From assembly GCA_022376465.1 (NCBI GenBank), contig JACDTU010000022.1, positions 1 to 64,000 on the forward strand: 64,000 bases of DNA. Reading direction: 5' to 3'. The notes beneath the pieces are model-generated. The model saw nothing but the letters and a program-made list of their open reading frames with translations. It did not search any database and was not told where the DNA came from. This DNA comes from Cubamyces lactineus (Eukaryota; Basidiomycota; Agaricomycetes; Polyporales; Polyporaceae). Both the position numbers and the translations under genes were made by a program. Below, piece after piece: positions 10,835 through 22,644 of the stretch; positions within the stretch are counted from its first letter, which is position 1, and each line of letters starts with the position of its first letter.

Positions 10835-12893
10835 AAAGAATTGCTGCCCTGATATCAACAACTCACAGCTAACTGGTATTTTGCAAACTACATTCAAGCG
10901 GCTATTAGCAGGTCGCGAACGTCGCCATCAGGATTGCGCTGCTTCAAAACTCAGCTCAATAAACTACAAACTATATAATCGATGGGATGCGAACCTGGCG
11001 TTTCCGGGGTACATGCCGTTCCGCTCTCACGAATTCTACGCATCTTAGGCGGATTGAACTCAACAAATGCGGCCTCTGAGGACACGAGGTACAATTTGCA
11101 AATCGTACCGAAGGATACAACCCGCAGGACCGCTTCCGCCACAAGAGATCCTCTCTATATGTAGCCGCTACCATCCCACCCGGATCCACTGGACCGCTAA
11201 GAGCCGAGGGCCCAGAATATGGAGCCCAGCATTTTGCCGTGGCCTAGACGAAGGGGTGCGTAGTGGTGACAATCTCGTGGAATGCGACCACTGTCATGTA
11301 CCGCTCCGAGTCCGACAACGTCTTCACAAGCCGACTATTTCCGTGAGATCCTTGGCCAAGGGATTTCTAACGCTTTCTGCCATGAAGGTAGAGATGGATG
11401 TAGTCTCAACTTCGATACCGCGGGCATAGAGGGCGGTGATAGTAATGACTAGATCGTCAATAGGGACACTGGTAGTAGCACCTGTCACGGGGTGGTAAGT
11501 GTATAGTCCCATGAGCATCACAATCCATCTCACGCACTCTAAACGGCAACGACAACGAGGACGAGGCGAGGTTGTGCATCGTCTGAGATATTCAGGAGAG
11601 TGCTTCAATCCGTGTATGCATGACTTGGAGAAGGTGGCCAGTGTCAACGAAACAACTGGATTCTGGAAGGGTCGTACGTGTACCTACCCAGAGTTTTGAA
11701 CGGCGACCCCTCGGGAGCTGAACGGGTCGCTGAACGCGGATCAGGCAATGGACGGCGGGATAATAGATTGAGACGCCTGCGAGTCTGCGCCAACGGTTCG
11801 CGATGCCGTGGGACGGCACCAGACAAGTGCAATTTGAATAGCCGTCGAGGGTAAGCGGCATGTACAGACCGCGCTGTGAATTTCTGAGGGTCCGCAGCAA
11901 TACATATCGTTCCACAACGACACTGGGAAAGCTTTGCTGTGCTCTCGCCTGCACTTGATAGTCCGCAGAAGTAGAGGATCGGCAGACTCTACGCTTGGCA
12001 TGGCTGACTAGACGCAGAGGGTGCCGCCGGGGCCGCTGCTACCAGTGCAACCCGTGTTGGTTGCCTCCAGGAAGGCGCGGTACGTCACCGGTGTAGTCTT
12101 GCTTCATGTGAGATCGTTCACGGGGCCTTTCGCCAGAGAGAGCTTGCAGATCTATCATTCACTTGATCTCATACCGACGCAAGATGTGCGAAGACATACT
12201 TATCGTAGCGCCATCCGCGCAGCCGCTTCACGCATGTCCAAGTGAAAGTTGGAGGCTGTCCTGATACTACCAAAAGCGCGGCCACGTAAACGCCCACAGC
12301 ACCGTGACAGCGGCAAACACCGATCGACAAGAATGGTTGGAAGGCAGTGTCACACTGCAGTTACTACGTTGCTCTCACGCTCTCAGAGGCGAGTCGAGCA
12401 GACTTCACTCCGAGCCTGAACTTTGGATGTCCTGCCAGTGTTGCTACACCGGATGTAGGCTCATGTCATACACTACACCACAATCCACAATAAATGACTA
12501 CAGGTTGGGTGAACGTAGATTCACCCACTAACGAGTGCGCGCTTGCGCTGGTCAGGCGGCGCCAATCCGTAAGCGAACCCTTCGCCGCCAGCTGGCAATT
12601 TGAAGCACTGGCACTGCCTAGCGAAGTTGCGTCACCTCCGTTCATACCACCGCATTTGAACCACATTAGGGCCCAAATTTCAGAATTCTTGGCTCAGAAT
12701 CTGGTCCAGGATACCGTACTACTTGTTCACTTATTCCAATCTCCGACTCGGCTGAAGGCTGTCGCGCTGCCACGACTCAGACGCGAGCTCAGGGTGCGTC
12801 ATGCGATCTATCCATGACTCATAGAACGTATGCATGAACAACATCTTTGCAGTCATTTGAAGCTTTGGAATATAGTACCTATCGGTCGCCATC
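10835..12893. other. intergenic, no gene recognised
   Basis: About 2 kb. Minus-strand frames at 11324-12001 could be linked by splicing but show no family signature. No RNA gene or repeat boundary was seen. Confidence 0.35.
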
Positions 12894-14555
12894 ATGGAGT
12901 CGCCTAGTCCCCGCTTGCCGCGCGGTGTTCTGCGCGAGCTTCTCCACCACATCCCCCAACAATCGGACATCTCGTCACTCATGCGGACATCCAAGACACT
13001 GCTTGAACTGGGAGAAAAGGAGCTGGTGGGACGCGGAGTGACCGTTGAGTCTGACGCCCAGGTTCGCTCGTTCTGCGGCTTCGTACTACGGGGCCCTCCT
13101 TCTCGCGCCATTCATCTACGCAAACTCAGTCTCGAGTTCCGCTATGACCCCGCAGAAGACACAGACGATTATGCCTCATATCTCGCTCATCCGCCTCCGA
13201 CCAAAGCCACGTGCGGGCTGCTTGTGAAGGTACTTCGCCATACGACCAACCTCGAAGATCTCAGGATTGACTCCTGCGAAGAGCTGCTGGAGCGCCAAGC
13301 CCGGATCCGGGACATTGTTGCAGCGCTCAAACGACTCCGCCGACTTCAAATATTCTCTATCGGTGTCCTGACTATCAAAATGCTGAAGAAGACGCAGTCC
13401 TCCTTGACTGAACTTGACCTACGCTGCTACAGCGAAGAGATCGAAGTTGCCGACGAGCTGCTCCCAATGGTTGAACGACATTGCGAGACTCTTGAGAAGC
13501 TCAGCGGCTGGTACTGCTCACTCGGCTCCTCTACGCAGCAGTACTCGCTTGTGCGGGCGCTGGCCCTTCGTGCTTTCTACGAACTTGACGCCGCTGCGAT
13601 CCGCCAGGCGTTCCCCAATCTTCAGTATCTCGAGTTGACTGCCCCTCGCGAGCTCGACGAAATTGAGGATGTGCGGGCGGAGAATCACCAAAGTACTACC
13701 GACTCCCCTTGGCCTTCTCTACGGTATCTTTGTGGTTCCGTTGACGCTCTCTATGCCCTGGGTACCCTCCCGCTGGTGAAGAAACTCGAGGTCGATTACG
13801 TTTCCTCACGTCAAGAATGTCTCACCAGGCTTCGCAGCGTCATCTCCGAATCTCATCCCAGCCAGGTCGTACTCCAGGTCGGATACTACGAATGTAACGC
13901 GCAATTTACCGTCACCACGACGTCGGAGTTATTGCCAGATGACAGCGCGCCTCACATCACCCATTTTGTACTTGATATGTCAGTGAAGGCTCTGCGAGGC
14001 TCCTCAGCTGAGCTCATGGTACGTCTACCCGCTCATTTCCCCCAACGGACGCATGTTCAAAGTTAGCATATCGCTGATCTGCTATGATCACAGTCGGGGC
14101 TACTGGCACTGCTGCGCAAGAGCGGTATCACGTTTCTAGTATTCCGAATCGGCGAGGGTGCAGAGTCTGAAGAGGTTTATCCAACCAAGGCAAAAGTGCT
14201 AAAACTAATAGATGCATATAGCGAAGACGACGCCGCCGATACCGAAGATGACTCAGCTTGGCGCCTTGCGTCTAATGAGAAAAAGGCGAAGGCGAATCAT
14301 GAAATGGAGACTATCCTCGAAGCCTTCGGTCAGCCGCAGCAAGAGAGCATTGTCCGTGACTTCGCAGACGCAGCGTCATCGCTCAAAAATGTCGTTCTCA
14401 AGATCAAGGGCCATGGTGCGACGTATTGGGAGGTTAAGAGAGGACCAACTGGTGTTACGCTCAAGGGGCTTGACCCTGATGTTGGCGAAGAGCTGATCCA
14501 TGGCGAAGGACTAGCGCCGAACGACAGAGGCAGCGGCTTGGAGGGCATCCCTTGA
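12894..14555 (+). CDS. F-box-like / LRR-like protein
   Basis: Two exons, 12894-14018 and 14094-14555, give 528 aa. The donor is ATG|GTACGT and the acceptor CACAG|TCGGGG, in phase 0. The N-terminus (LPRGVLRELLHHIP...ISSLMRTSKTLLELG) has the spacing of a divergent F-box, and the middle (LEDLRIDSCEEL, LTELDLRCY, NLQYLELTAPRE) looks like irregular leucine-rich repeats. The second exon adds a charged C-terminus. F-box proteins recruit substrates to SCF ubiquitin ligases, but this subgroup is highly expanded and uncharacterised in Agaricomycetes. Same overall architecture as the gene at 22645-24474. It lies between the two WD40 fusion paralogs. Confidence 0.75.
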
Positions 14556-14752
14556 ACGACTATTACTACATATACTTACTCTTACTATGGCTCAATCAAC
14601 AGCACGTAGACATTGTCTTGAGATTGTGCTATCTATCGTGCAAATATGAAACTGCACGCCTTGCGCGCATAACGATGGTCGGCCAATCGCTTTCATTAGT
14701 TACAACCTGCCGCCGGGATACCTCGTATACAATCGTAGGACAAACGGTACCA

Positions 14753-17701
14753 CTACGACGCCTCTTCCGCGCCCGCATCACTGGACGATGCCTCCAGTAT
14801 CCGAATGAAAACCTTCCCGTCATGGGATCCAGACGCAAGCGTCGACCCATCCGGTGAGAACATCACAGCAGTGACATTATCGCTATGCTCGTTGAACGTC
14901 TTCAAATATTTCCACTTCGCGTCCTTCGCGTCCCACAAGCGGACGGTGTTATCGGACGAGGCAGAGACGATGTACCGCCCGTCGGGCGAGTACACCACAT
15001 GATTGACCATCCTGTGGTGCCCTTCAAGCTTGACGAGGCGCTCGCCCGTCCACGAATCGCACACGTTCACCGTCGAGTCCGCCGAGCCCGACACGACGTG
15101 CTTGCCGTCGGGGGAGAAGCAGACAGACCAGACGGGCGCGGTGTGCTCGTGGATGTTGACCAGGACGTCGCCCGTCTCCGTGCTCCAAATCCGACAGCTG
15201 TAGTCGTCTGACGCGGTGATGATTCGCTTGCCGTCTGGGGAGAAGGACGCGCAGGTGATCATGCCCTTATGTCCACTCAGGACGTGCTTGGGCTACCAAC
15301 TGTCGAGCTGGTCCACTTCCCAGATCCGACAGATGTTCTCGGTGCTGCCGGTGAGCATGAGCCGCCCGTCCGGGGAGAATGTGATGAAGCTGATCACTGC
15401 GTTATAGTCCGCGATGACCTTCTTGTCGATGTCGACGGCATCCCAATTGAGGTCGGCGGTTTTCCATGCAACGAGTTGGCCTGCGATGGTGCCACCGAGA
15501 AGCCTCGACCCATCAGGCGTGAACGCGAGCGAGCGAACAAAGGTCTCGGTATCCAGTGAGAGCTCGCGTTCTGGATGCTCAACGTCCCAGATTTTGACCG
15601 GCCCGAAGTCTGATGCGGAGGCAAGGCGAGTCCCGTCAGGAGAGAATGCGAGCGCGGTGATGGTGTCCTCGTGCGCGAAGAACTTGCGCTTCACAGCAAG
15701 TCCGCGCGCGTACCAGATGATGATAGAGGTGTCCTCTGACGCGCTGGCAAGATATTCACCATCGGCAGAGTATGCCAGCGCCGTCACGGTGCCATCGTGG
15801 GTGGCCCAACCTGCCCCAGGCATGTGGCGTGCTGGCTCCTTTGTTTGCGCAGAGATCGACGGAGCTGCTCGTCCGATATCTAGAGAGCAAGCTTCAGGGG
15901 AGAAAAAAAAACCGAAGCTCATCAGAACACACCAAGCAAGACTATACATCAGTACACACTAGGTCGGTCAACGTCCGCGTTTTCTACACTTTCTCTGCCT
16001 GCTCCAGCGGCATTTGCTCCGTCAGACGCTGGCTTAGCATTCATAACCTCGGTTTCCGCATCGTCAGATACTCGTGCGATGTTGCTTGCAATATCCACTG
16101 AGAGCGTGCCGACTATATGAAGACGCTTAGTACACCGCATTGATGAATGGAGGGGTTGAGTACGGACCTCCGTTTTCATCGAGCTCGATCTGAGGCTGGA
16201 GTTGGGCTAACGCACTCGCGACGTCCTCCGGGTACTCTTCTTGAGTCTGGGAGAAATCGAGATCGTTGATACTGGACCCCAATAGGCAGAAGATGGATCA
16301 CCTTACCTTGAAGAGAGCATACAGGTCGAGATCCGAGGCAATCGCTACCTCCGCTTCCGAGTTCTGTCAAAAACCATGCTCAGCCCATCAACCAGAATGT
16401 ACCCGTGAACCCTCTCTCACCTGTAGTATATAATCCAACACATAGGTGACAGGATCATAAGGCTACCATTGAATAACAATTAGCAAGTATGCTTCAAAGG
16501 AATACAGGTAGGCGAGTATACCTTCGCATAGTGAGGCATCTGTTCGAACTCGTCATCGTATTCCACCTGTATCTCACCATTGTCGATAAGCACTGAAGGG
16601 TTCGCATCCATGTCGTCTTCGCTCGGTGGTAGCTCGTGTGAACCGGCGCCCGCCACGATCCGGCCAGGCAATGGAAACCAGCGTCGCTTCATTTTGTAGT
16701 AGTGGAAGAAGATACACTGATCCGCCTTGTCGGGGACCACTCCCGACGGCGGAGCAGACAGGTTGCTCGGGAGCTGAAATCCCGGCACGAGCGTCTGCGC
16801 CTGCTGTGCACCACCAGATGCATCCGGAGCAATTGCATACGAGGCGAGCGACTCATTGGAGCTCATCGTAACAGAGCCGAACATCCCTGCGGGAACGGAT
16901 TGGCTGGAGGAGACGGAACGGCGTCGGGCCTGGGGTGGGCCACTGCGGTACCAGCAATTCGGCGCCGTGACGCTGGTGATGCTCATCGTGAGGTGGGCTG
17001 AGGCGACCGGGGACAGATCACACGAGATGCTGCCCTCCGCGTCGCGCTGGCTGCCTTGGAACGCAGCTACGGCCCATCGGCTGGTCTTCGTGACTCCGCA
17101 GACGAAGAGTAAGTCCTCTGCCTTGAGATCCAGGCCGAGCGTGTTGTTCGCCAACGCCTCCCATTTCTGCAAGTTCTGGCGGAGATGGGTGACAATATGC
17201 CGCCGCGATTCGATATACGTATCCTCTCCATGCGGGCTCAGGAGTAGAAAGGCGCCCTTGTCTTCCGTACACCTGAATGTGATATTCGCGCCTTGGGTGG
17301 CTAGAGTCATAGGGCTAGCACACACGTCTGAGCAACCCCTCTACCCAAGGCCAGAGTGACGATGCTCACGTATTCACAGATGCTCCGCCAGAAACCTGGA
17401 CCTGCTTGATGGACCGGCTATGCAGCATGTTCTGGGTGATGCTCTCACGCGGGCCCGTCACGACGACATTTGGGTTGTGGAATTGAACGTAGCCATCCGG
17501 GACCTGATTATGAGGCTGGGGTTCCTCCGCGGTGTTCCTTGTTCGCAGCAGGTGCTTGAACGACCCGTCTCGGACATACCCCACGTCCCCGATCTCGACC
17601 TCCCACTCTGGGCGGTCTGGATCAGGGACCCATAAAGGGTAGCCCTTCCCGAGTGGTGTGAGTGTGGTGGCGTATATGTCCCAAGCAGGTAAAGTGGCCA
17701 T
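14753..17701 (-). CDS. N-terminal domain/WD40 fusion (paralog B) with in-frame TAG
   Basis: Paralog of the gene at 5180-8053 with the same exon plan. MATLPAWDIYA was chosen as the start over an ATG 15 bp upstream, because it matches paralog A. The N-terminal region has GYPLWVPDPD, EVEIGDVGYV, KGAFLLLSP, SRWAVAAFQG and DQCIFFHYYKMKRR. The linker has PYDPVTYVLDYIL, DLYALF and PQIELDENG. An extra short exon (SVDIASNIARV...) precedes the propeller exon. Eight WD40 repeats are readable, but a TAG at 15295-15293 falls between repeats 4 and 5 (IWEVDQLDSW|PKHVLSGHKG) in an otherwise continuous frame. CAG to TAG is one transition, so this may be a recent nonsense mutation, readthrough or sequence error. 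If real, the product keeps only half the propeller. Confidence 0.75.
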
Positions 17702-19209
17702 CGCACGTCCTGTCAATAGCGATGTCTTCCAAGGGGTTGCTGGGGTAGGTTGCAGATGTCCGACGTCGAGCTGCCTCTGACTTCCTCAGATCAGGGATCC
17801 TGGTTGGAATTAAGGCATGCTAGGGCGTGCAAGAGCGTACCCAGGACTACCTGAACCTTGTACCGCATCGCCTCTCACGTGTCGCGATAGTATCGGCTGT
17901 GATGAAGAAGCTTGGGTTTCAAGGTCCAGATGTCCGTATGGATGTCAAGTGACATATACTTGTGTGGGCGTCCAATGTCAAGAGTGCTTCGATATCTCCG
18001 AGCTTTTCTAATACTACCTACCATAGCCAGTGATTTTTTGCACGAATTTGTGAACCCTCGTAGAGTCATTGTTCAGGATATTCGCCGCGCTTGGTGATTG
18101 AAGGTGGAGGTCAGAGTTTAGCCCGTTCACCGGAGGCGAGAAATATATCGTAACTTGAGGACATATTAGTGGCCATGGTGGGAACAAAGAAGGACCTTCA
18201 GAACAGTAAGGCGCCCATTCCGGGCGCGTCTCCCAGCCTAGTTACTTACCGCTTCAATGGTGGCCGACGACAAGTACTCATATGAGGATAGCATAGCTTA
18301 CGCGGTAGACGTTTGCTATATACATGGCGGACGTAATGCGATCCATCACACAGAAACACACAGCACATGTACATGCGAGCTTAGTCGATGAACGGATGAT
18401 CGTGTGAGCGCTAGCACAATCGCAATGTGATGGGCGAGAATACGATGAGAATGCGTGATGACAGGTAAGGTCAGCGCATTTGGACGCGAGAACGTACAGA
18501 TGGATCGGTACGTACGAGGATGAAGTGGAGATCGAACGGAGGAAGGTGAGAGGTGGAGGTGTGAGGGGGATGCGCGGAGATGTGAGAAGGATAGTAGAAG
18601 AGGGGATATCACAAGGTACGTAGGGAGATATCCAACGGTGTGACGACGTGAGGCGGGATAAGAGAACAACTACGCGCGGGGAGGGGGAGGCGGCGGGTGG
18701 GGTGGTGCGGGAGGAGTAGGGACAGGATGAAGTCCGAGAGGGTGCAGAAGGATAGAAGAGTGAAAATAACAAAGTCCGTTCCAAGCCAGTGTCCGACATG
18801 CGCATGAAGCAGGAGTGATCGTAAGAGGTTGGGTCAGCGAGAGTGTGTGGGTACGTAGTACGTGGATGGCGGAAACAATGCAAGACGATGCGAAGGCGTG
18901 GTAGCGGTGACATTCGAGAGAGAGGCGAGTAGCATGAGGCATGCGTGGGAGGAATACAACGAGTGCGGAGAGATGCATGCGTGTGTGGCGAGCGATGGAA
19001 GGGAGACACAATAAGGATTATGTGACGATGAAGGGAGGAGGCGGAAGGTGAGGGGCGAATGCGGAGAAGAGGGCGCACACAGAAGGTGCACGTTAGCGCG
19101 ACAGGCGCATTCACAGGGCAACAAAAGCACCCACTCAATGGTGCAGTGTTTCCGGTCACCCTGCACTCTTTGGAGGCGCTCGTCCAGGGCTACGCGGTGG
19201 GTCGCGCAA
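17702..19209. other. intergenic; purine-rich plus strand
   Basis: About 1.5 kb between the 5' end of WD40-B and the 3' end of the Rho gene. Roughly 18520-18720 and 19020-19080 are strongly purine-rich on the plus strand, which creates a long Ser/Pro/His-rich minus-strand open frame (18278-19159) that I do not accept as a gene. It probably includes the Rho2 3' UTR. Confidence 0.45.
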
Positions 19210-20916
19210 CTAGCAAATTACGCAACACCGCCCCTTGTCTTCCCACCCGTCGTCGGCGCTGCTGCCCCGCCTGTGGCCCATGCTCCCACCGAGTCGGCCG
19301 TGTTGGTGGTGCCCGGTGTGAGCAGGAACACCTTCACGCATGAGCATACTTGCACGCGTCGCCGCCTCGAAAACATCATCGACACCCTCAATCTTCAACG
19401 CCGAACACTCCTTGTACGCCCGCGCGCCAATCGCCTGCGCCACGCGCTCCGCTTGCTCTCTCGATACGAATTGCGAAAAGTTTGGTGACCCTGTACAAGC
19501 CGAGCCCATCAGCATCCGATGCGCAGTCTGCGGCGACGCGTCATGATATGTGGCCGGAAACGTACCGGGAGGCGGCCGCAAGTCAGACTTGCATCCGACG
19601 AGAATTACGGGGATCGTGGGTCCGCAGATCGAGCGTACTTCTTCTATCCACTGTAGACCGTTCAACATATGACCGTAGAGACTTACCACGATCTTACGCA
19701 CCTTGACTGTAACGTTGTCAAGAGAGTCCGGCGTATCGATAGCGAAGGCAATCAGAATGACATGCGACTTCGAATACGACATTGGCCTAAGACGCTCATA
19801 TTCCTCTTGGCCGCTGTGGGGATGAACGAAGCCCGTTAGCAAACCTGGCAGACATCAGGCGCGTTGTCTGATAACGTTTGTGATATCGCAAGCTGCGCTC
19901 TCCATCCGTACACCGGCCGCGGTAATATGCACGGAGCGCGCACAGCATGGGTAGAATCCGGTTCACGGAAACATCGGAGTCGCTCATTGAACGACCGTGC
20001 CATGCGAGAGGCCGAGGCCAATGGCTAGACAACGGGACAACGACAGGAATGAGATAGCCACGCGTCGCCAAATGAGAGGCCAGCCCCACTTCAGGACTGA
20101 CACCTATTATACAACCGCGCGACTTTCTGGACCCAAGCCACGTAAAGATGACTCCAACACCGATGTCCAGGCCTCTGGGAAGGCATGGAACTGCCCGAAG
20201 AAGAACGGCAATGAAAAGAGAGGGAACGCGCATTGCTCTGAAAGAGTCTCCGTGAATCCCCCAGGATTCGAGGGCGAGGAGCAAGAGCAGCGAAAGCGAA
20301 TAATGATGGCCTCGGCATGGTTTGGGGAGAGTGAATTTATAGAACACTCTCGAGTCTCCGCTCGAACGCAGACCACAGTTCCGGTCGCGCTGAACGCACC
20401 CGGACCCTCAGACACGGGAGCTGCACCGGACAACGCGGTGGCAGGGGAGAGGCGGCAGGACTCGAGGATGCGATGAGGACTTACGCAGTATCCCAAAGTG
20501 CTAGCTGGACAGCTTTGCCGTCTAACCGAATCTCTGCGACATAGTTCTCGAAGATAGCTGGCGGGGCGCGTCAGACAAGGAGCAGTAGGCTAGTTGGTTG
20601 CGATTGTCAACGCACTTGGTTGCTACAGCCATGAGCAGGGAGATCAGAACAAGAAACACGGGCGAACGTGGCCGAACGTACATATTCCTTGGGGAACTCG
20701 CCGAGCGCGAAGGAGCATAGCAAGGACGTCTTTCCGCATGCGCCTGGGTCGGAAGAGAGGTAAGATCGGATAGAGGGCAGACTGCTGGCACAAACGTACC
20801 ATCGCCGACAATGACAAGCTTCCTCCTAATCTGTGGACGGCTGTGGAGTGAGAATCCACATATTGCAGGAAGGTGCTGCGCGTGGTACGCACAGGGTTTG
20901 AGGCAGTACCAGACAT
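19210..20916 (-). CDS. Rho-family small GTPase, Rho2-like
   Basis: Membrane-anchored GTPase expected to control polarity and cell-wall synthesis. Exons: MSGTASNP (20916-20893); IRRKLVIVGDG from 20830; ACGKTSLLCSFALGEFPKEY to 20682; a 7-nt micro-exon CAACCAA (20622-20616); an exon to 20485 (IFENYVAEIRLDG, ALWDTA); then from 19813 GQEEYERLRP, DTPDSLDNV and VILVGCKSDL. G1 (GDGACGKT), switch I Thr, G3 (DTAGQE) and the CKSD variant of G4 are all present. The C-terminus is Gly/His-rich and ends CVIC, a CaaX box for prenylation. The insert after KSDL (PPPGTFPATYHD...) is longer than in Rho1. The intron before GQEEY is 671 nt, about ten times the local norm. Rho2 rather than Rho1 or Rho3 is judged from the IRRKLVIVGDGACGKTSLL and SKSHVILIAF wording. 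Confidence 0.88.
20616..20622 (-). other. 7-nt micro-exon in the Rho2-like gene
   Basis: CAACCAA is flanked by TAG| and |GTGCGT. The introns on its two sides are 59 nt (20623-20681) and 58 nt (20558-20615). Only with it does the frame read EYQPTIFENY; skipping it either breaks the frame or deletes the switch I Thr. Confidence 0.8.
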
Positions 20917-20984
20917 GGGGTGGTACGCGGGCTGTGCTTGGACGAACGGAAGAAAGTGTGGGGAGGATGTGGTCGTGCAAGCGG

Positions 20985-21085
20985 CGTAAAGTAAAGAAGA
21001 GGAGGAGGAGGATGGTGGAAGAGAGGAAGAGCGAGAGAGGACGGAGGAGGAGGAGAAGGGGAAGGACACAGAAAGGGCGAGCAAT
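20985..21085 (-). promoter_or_regulatory. CT-rich leader/promoter tract of the Rho2-like gene
   Basis: The coding strand is almost pure pyrimidine for about 100 nt, ending about 70 bp before the ATG at 20916. Such tracts are common just upstream of well-expressed fungal genes. Confidence 0.5.
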
Positions 21086-21603
21086 GCGCTCTGAATGATT
21101 ACGTAAGATGGCGGTGCCCCCGCCGCCGGACTGCGCGCGCGTCATAATCGTTTGTTACCTTGCTACACCCACCTTCTATGCAACCGACTAGTACATCTAT
21201 CCGTACTACGAGTCCTGTCATCCCTGCCTACAACACAGCTCACGTCCGACAATCGTTCTCAGGCCTTGACAACATCCCCGGCAGTCTTATATTAGCCCGC
21301 CTTCTAGCTCTCAGTATCGCTCGTCCCATAGTACGAACACCTCCATGCCGAAGGCTCGCCGCGTACCGCCTTTCTTGGCCCCCGGGCTTTGAGCCCCTCC
21401 GGTCATGCTACACATACACACGGCGCCCTAATGCCTCAACCTAATCTAACATTGAATGCTACTGCGTGCCTACGACGCGTTTTCGACGCGTCGGAAGCGT
21501 GTTTGTACATAGACACGACCTATCTTTGGAGGCTGGACCTGGACAAGATATGTCAGTCACCGATATACTTGCATTATTTAAATGCCTTGAACACCTGTGA
21601 CAT
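21086..21603. other. intergenic between Rho2 promoter and tRNA-Cys
   Basis: About 500 bp with no gene recognised on either strand; presumably Rho2 promoter and tRNA 5' flank. Confidence 0.4.
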
Positions 21604-21675
21604 GGGCTTATAGCTCAGTGGTAGAGCATACGATTGCAGATCGTGTGGTCCCGTGTTCGAACCACGGTGGGCCCT
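21604..21675 (+). tRNA. tRNA-Cys (anticodon GCA)
   Basis: 72 nt, no intron. Acceptor GGGCTTA pairs with TGGGCCC (with G-U pairs). The D loop contains AGTGGTA. The anticodon loop ATTGCAG reads GCA, and the T arm is CCGTG-TTCGAAC-CACGG. The discriminator is U, the cysteine identity base. Nearly identical to the minus-strand copy at 39055-39126, differing in the acceptor stem. Confidence 0.93.
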
Positions 21676-22644
21676 TTGCTTTTTGTTGTGTCCCTTTACT
21701 ATCACTGCACCGGTTATGCAAAAGCGACAGTGATGCAAAATCCGACTGTTACTCAAATATATTCGCTGACATCCACACTCTCCGCCTCAAAACTGGCAAG
21801 CAGTTAGCCCTGCTATATACGAACATCTGTATGTAATTTGAAAGCAGCAGGATGAGCACCGGGGCCCTCACAGTATGCACAAGCCCATCGGAGGGGTCAT
21901 GATGGCTTGGATTGCTCTCGCCACGAGCTGTACTTCCACGCCAAGTCTCAGGAATGCGCACATGGTACAGGACACCATGTTCTGTTATTTCAGACATGCT
22001 CCGGTGTTTTTCCTGTGAGGTAGAGGTCGCGAAATCGTGTCAAGACGAGGGCGGCGTGACATAGAGCTCCATGGTGTGATTCGGAGTACGAATATGCACA
22101 CTTAGCGAGCTGAAGCGCCGTGCTCTGTAGGGGAGATTGTTGGCGGAGAACGAATGTGGCGGTCTAGCGCCAGTGACTTTCTGTTACTTTCGGCGCTTGT
22201 AGGAGCCAGAGTTTTGCAACTCTGTAGCGACGTTCATATGTTCTCTGAAGGAAGACCTACGCATCCTTGTACCTCCGGCTTCAGCATATATCTGCGGGAT
22301 ACGAAATAGAACTGCTGTACAACACTTGAGCTGCAAACATGGATCAGCGGCCGAGATATTTGAATAAGAGCTCGGGTTTTGCATAACTGGTACAGTGATA
22401 GTATCTTTGTGGCATCGCCGTGAATACGGTTTGGCACGGTCCAGGGTCTGGGCCGTCTGGCGCGCCGACTGACGGATGCTTGTACTTACCACCATGCGTC
22501 CTTACGACCTGCATTATCTCGTACAAACCGGGCAGTCTACTTGAACAAAGAGAGGTACTCGCGCGTCTGAGAGTCTGTGAGATGAACACTACGGAGGGTC
22601 GCGCTAGGAGTCTGAATTCAAGAATATCAATCTCCATCTGCCTC
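21676..22644. other. intergenic, no gene recognised
   Basis: About 970 bp between tRNA-Cys and the 3' end of the second F-box-like gene. Open frames up to 103 codons have no recognisable features. Confidence 0.4.

Noticed and set aside
15263..15295. 31-nt GT...AG segment as an intron that removes the TAG in WD40-B
   Set aside because: Too short for a spliceosomal intron, and removing it would delete the start of a WD40 repeat.
18278..19159. 293-codon minus-strand open frame
   Set aside because: Ser/Pro/His/Arg-rich translation of a purine-rich tract, with no domain and frames open on several phases. It lies just past the Rho2 stop.
19796..20347. 183-codon frame inside the large Rho2 intron
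   Set aside because: Crosses the acceptor into the GTPase exon in another frame and has no motif of its own.
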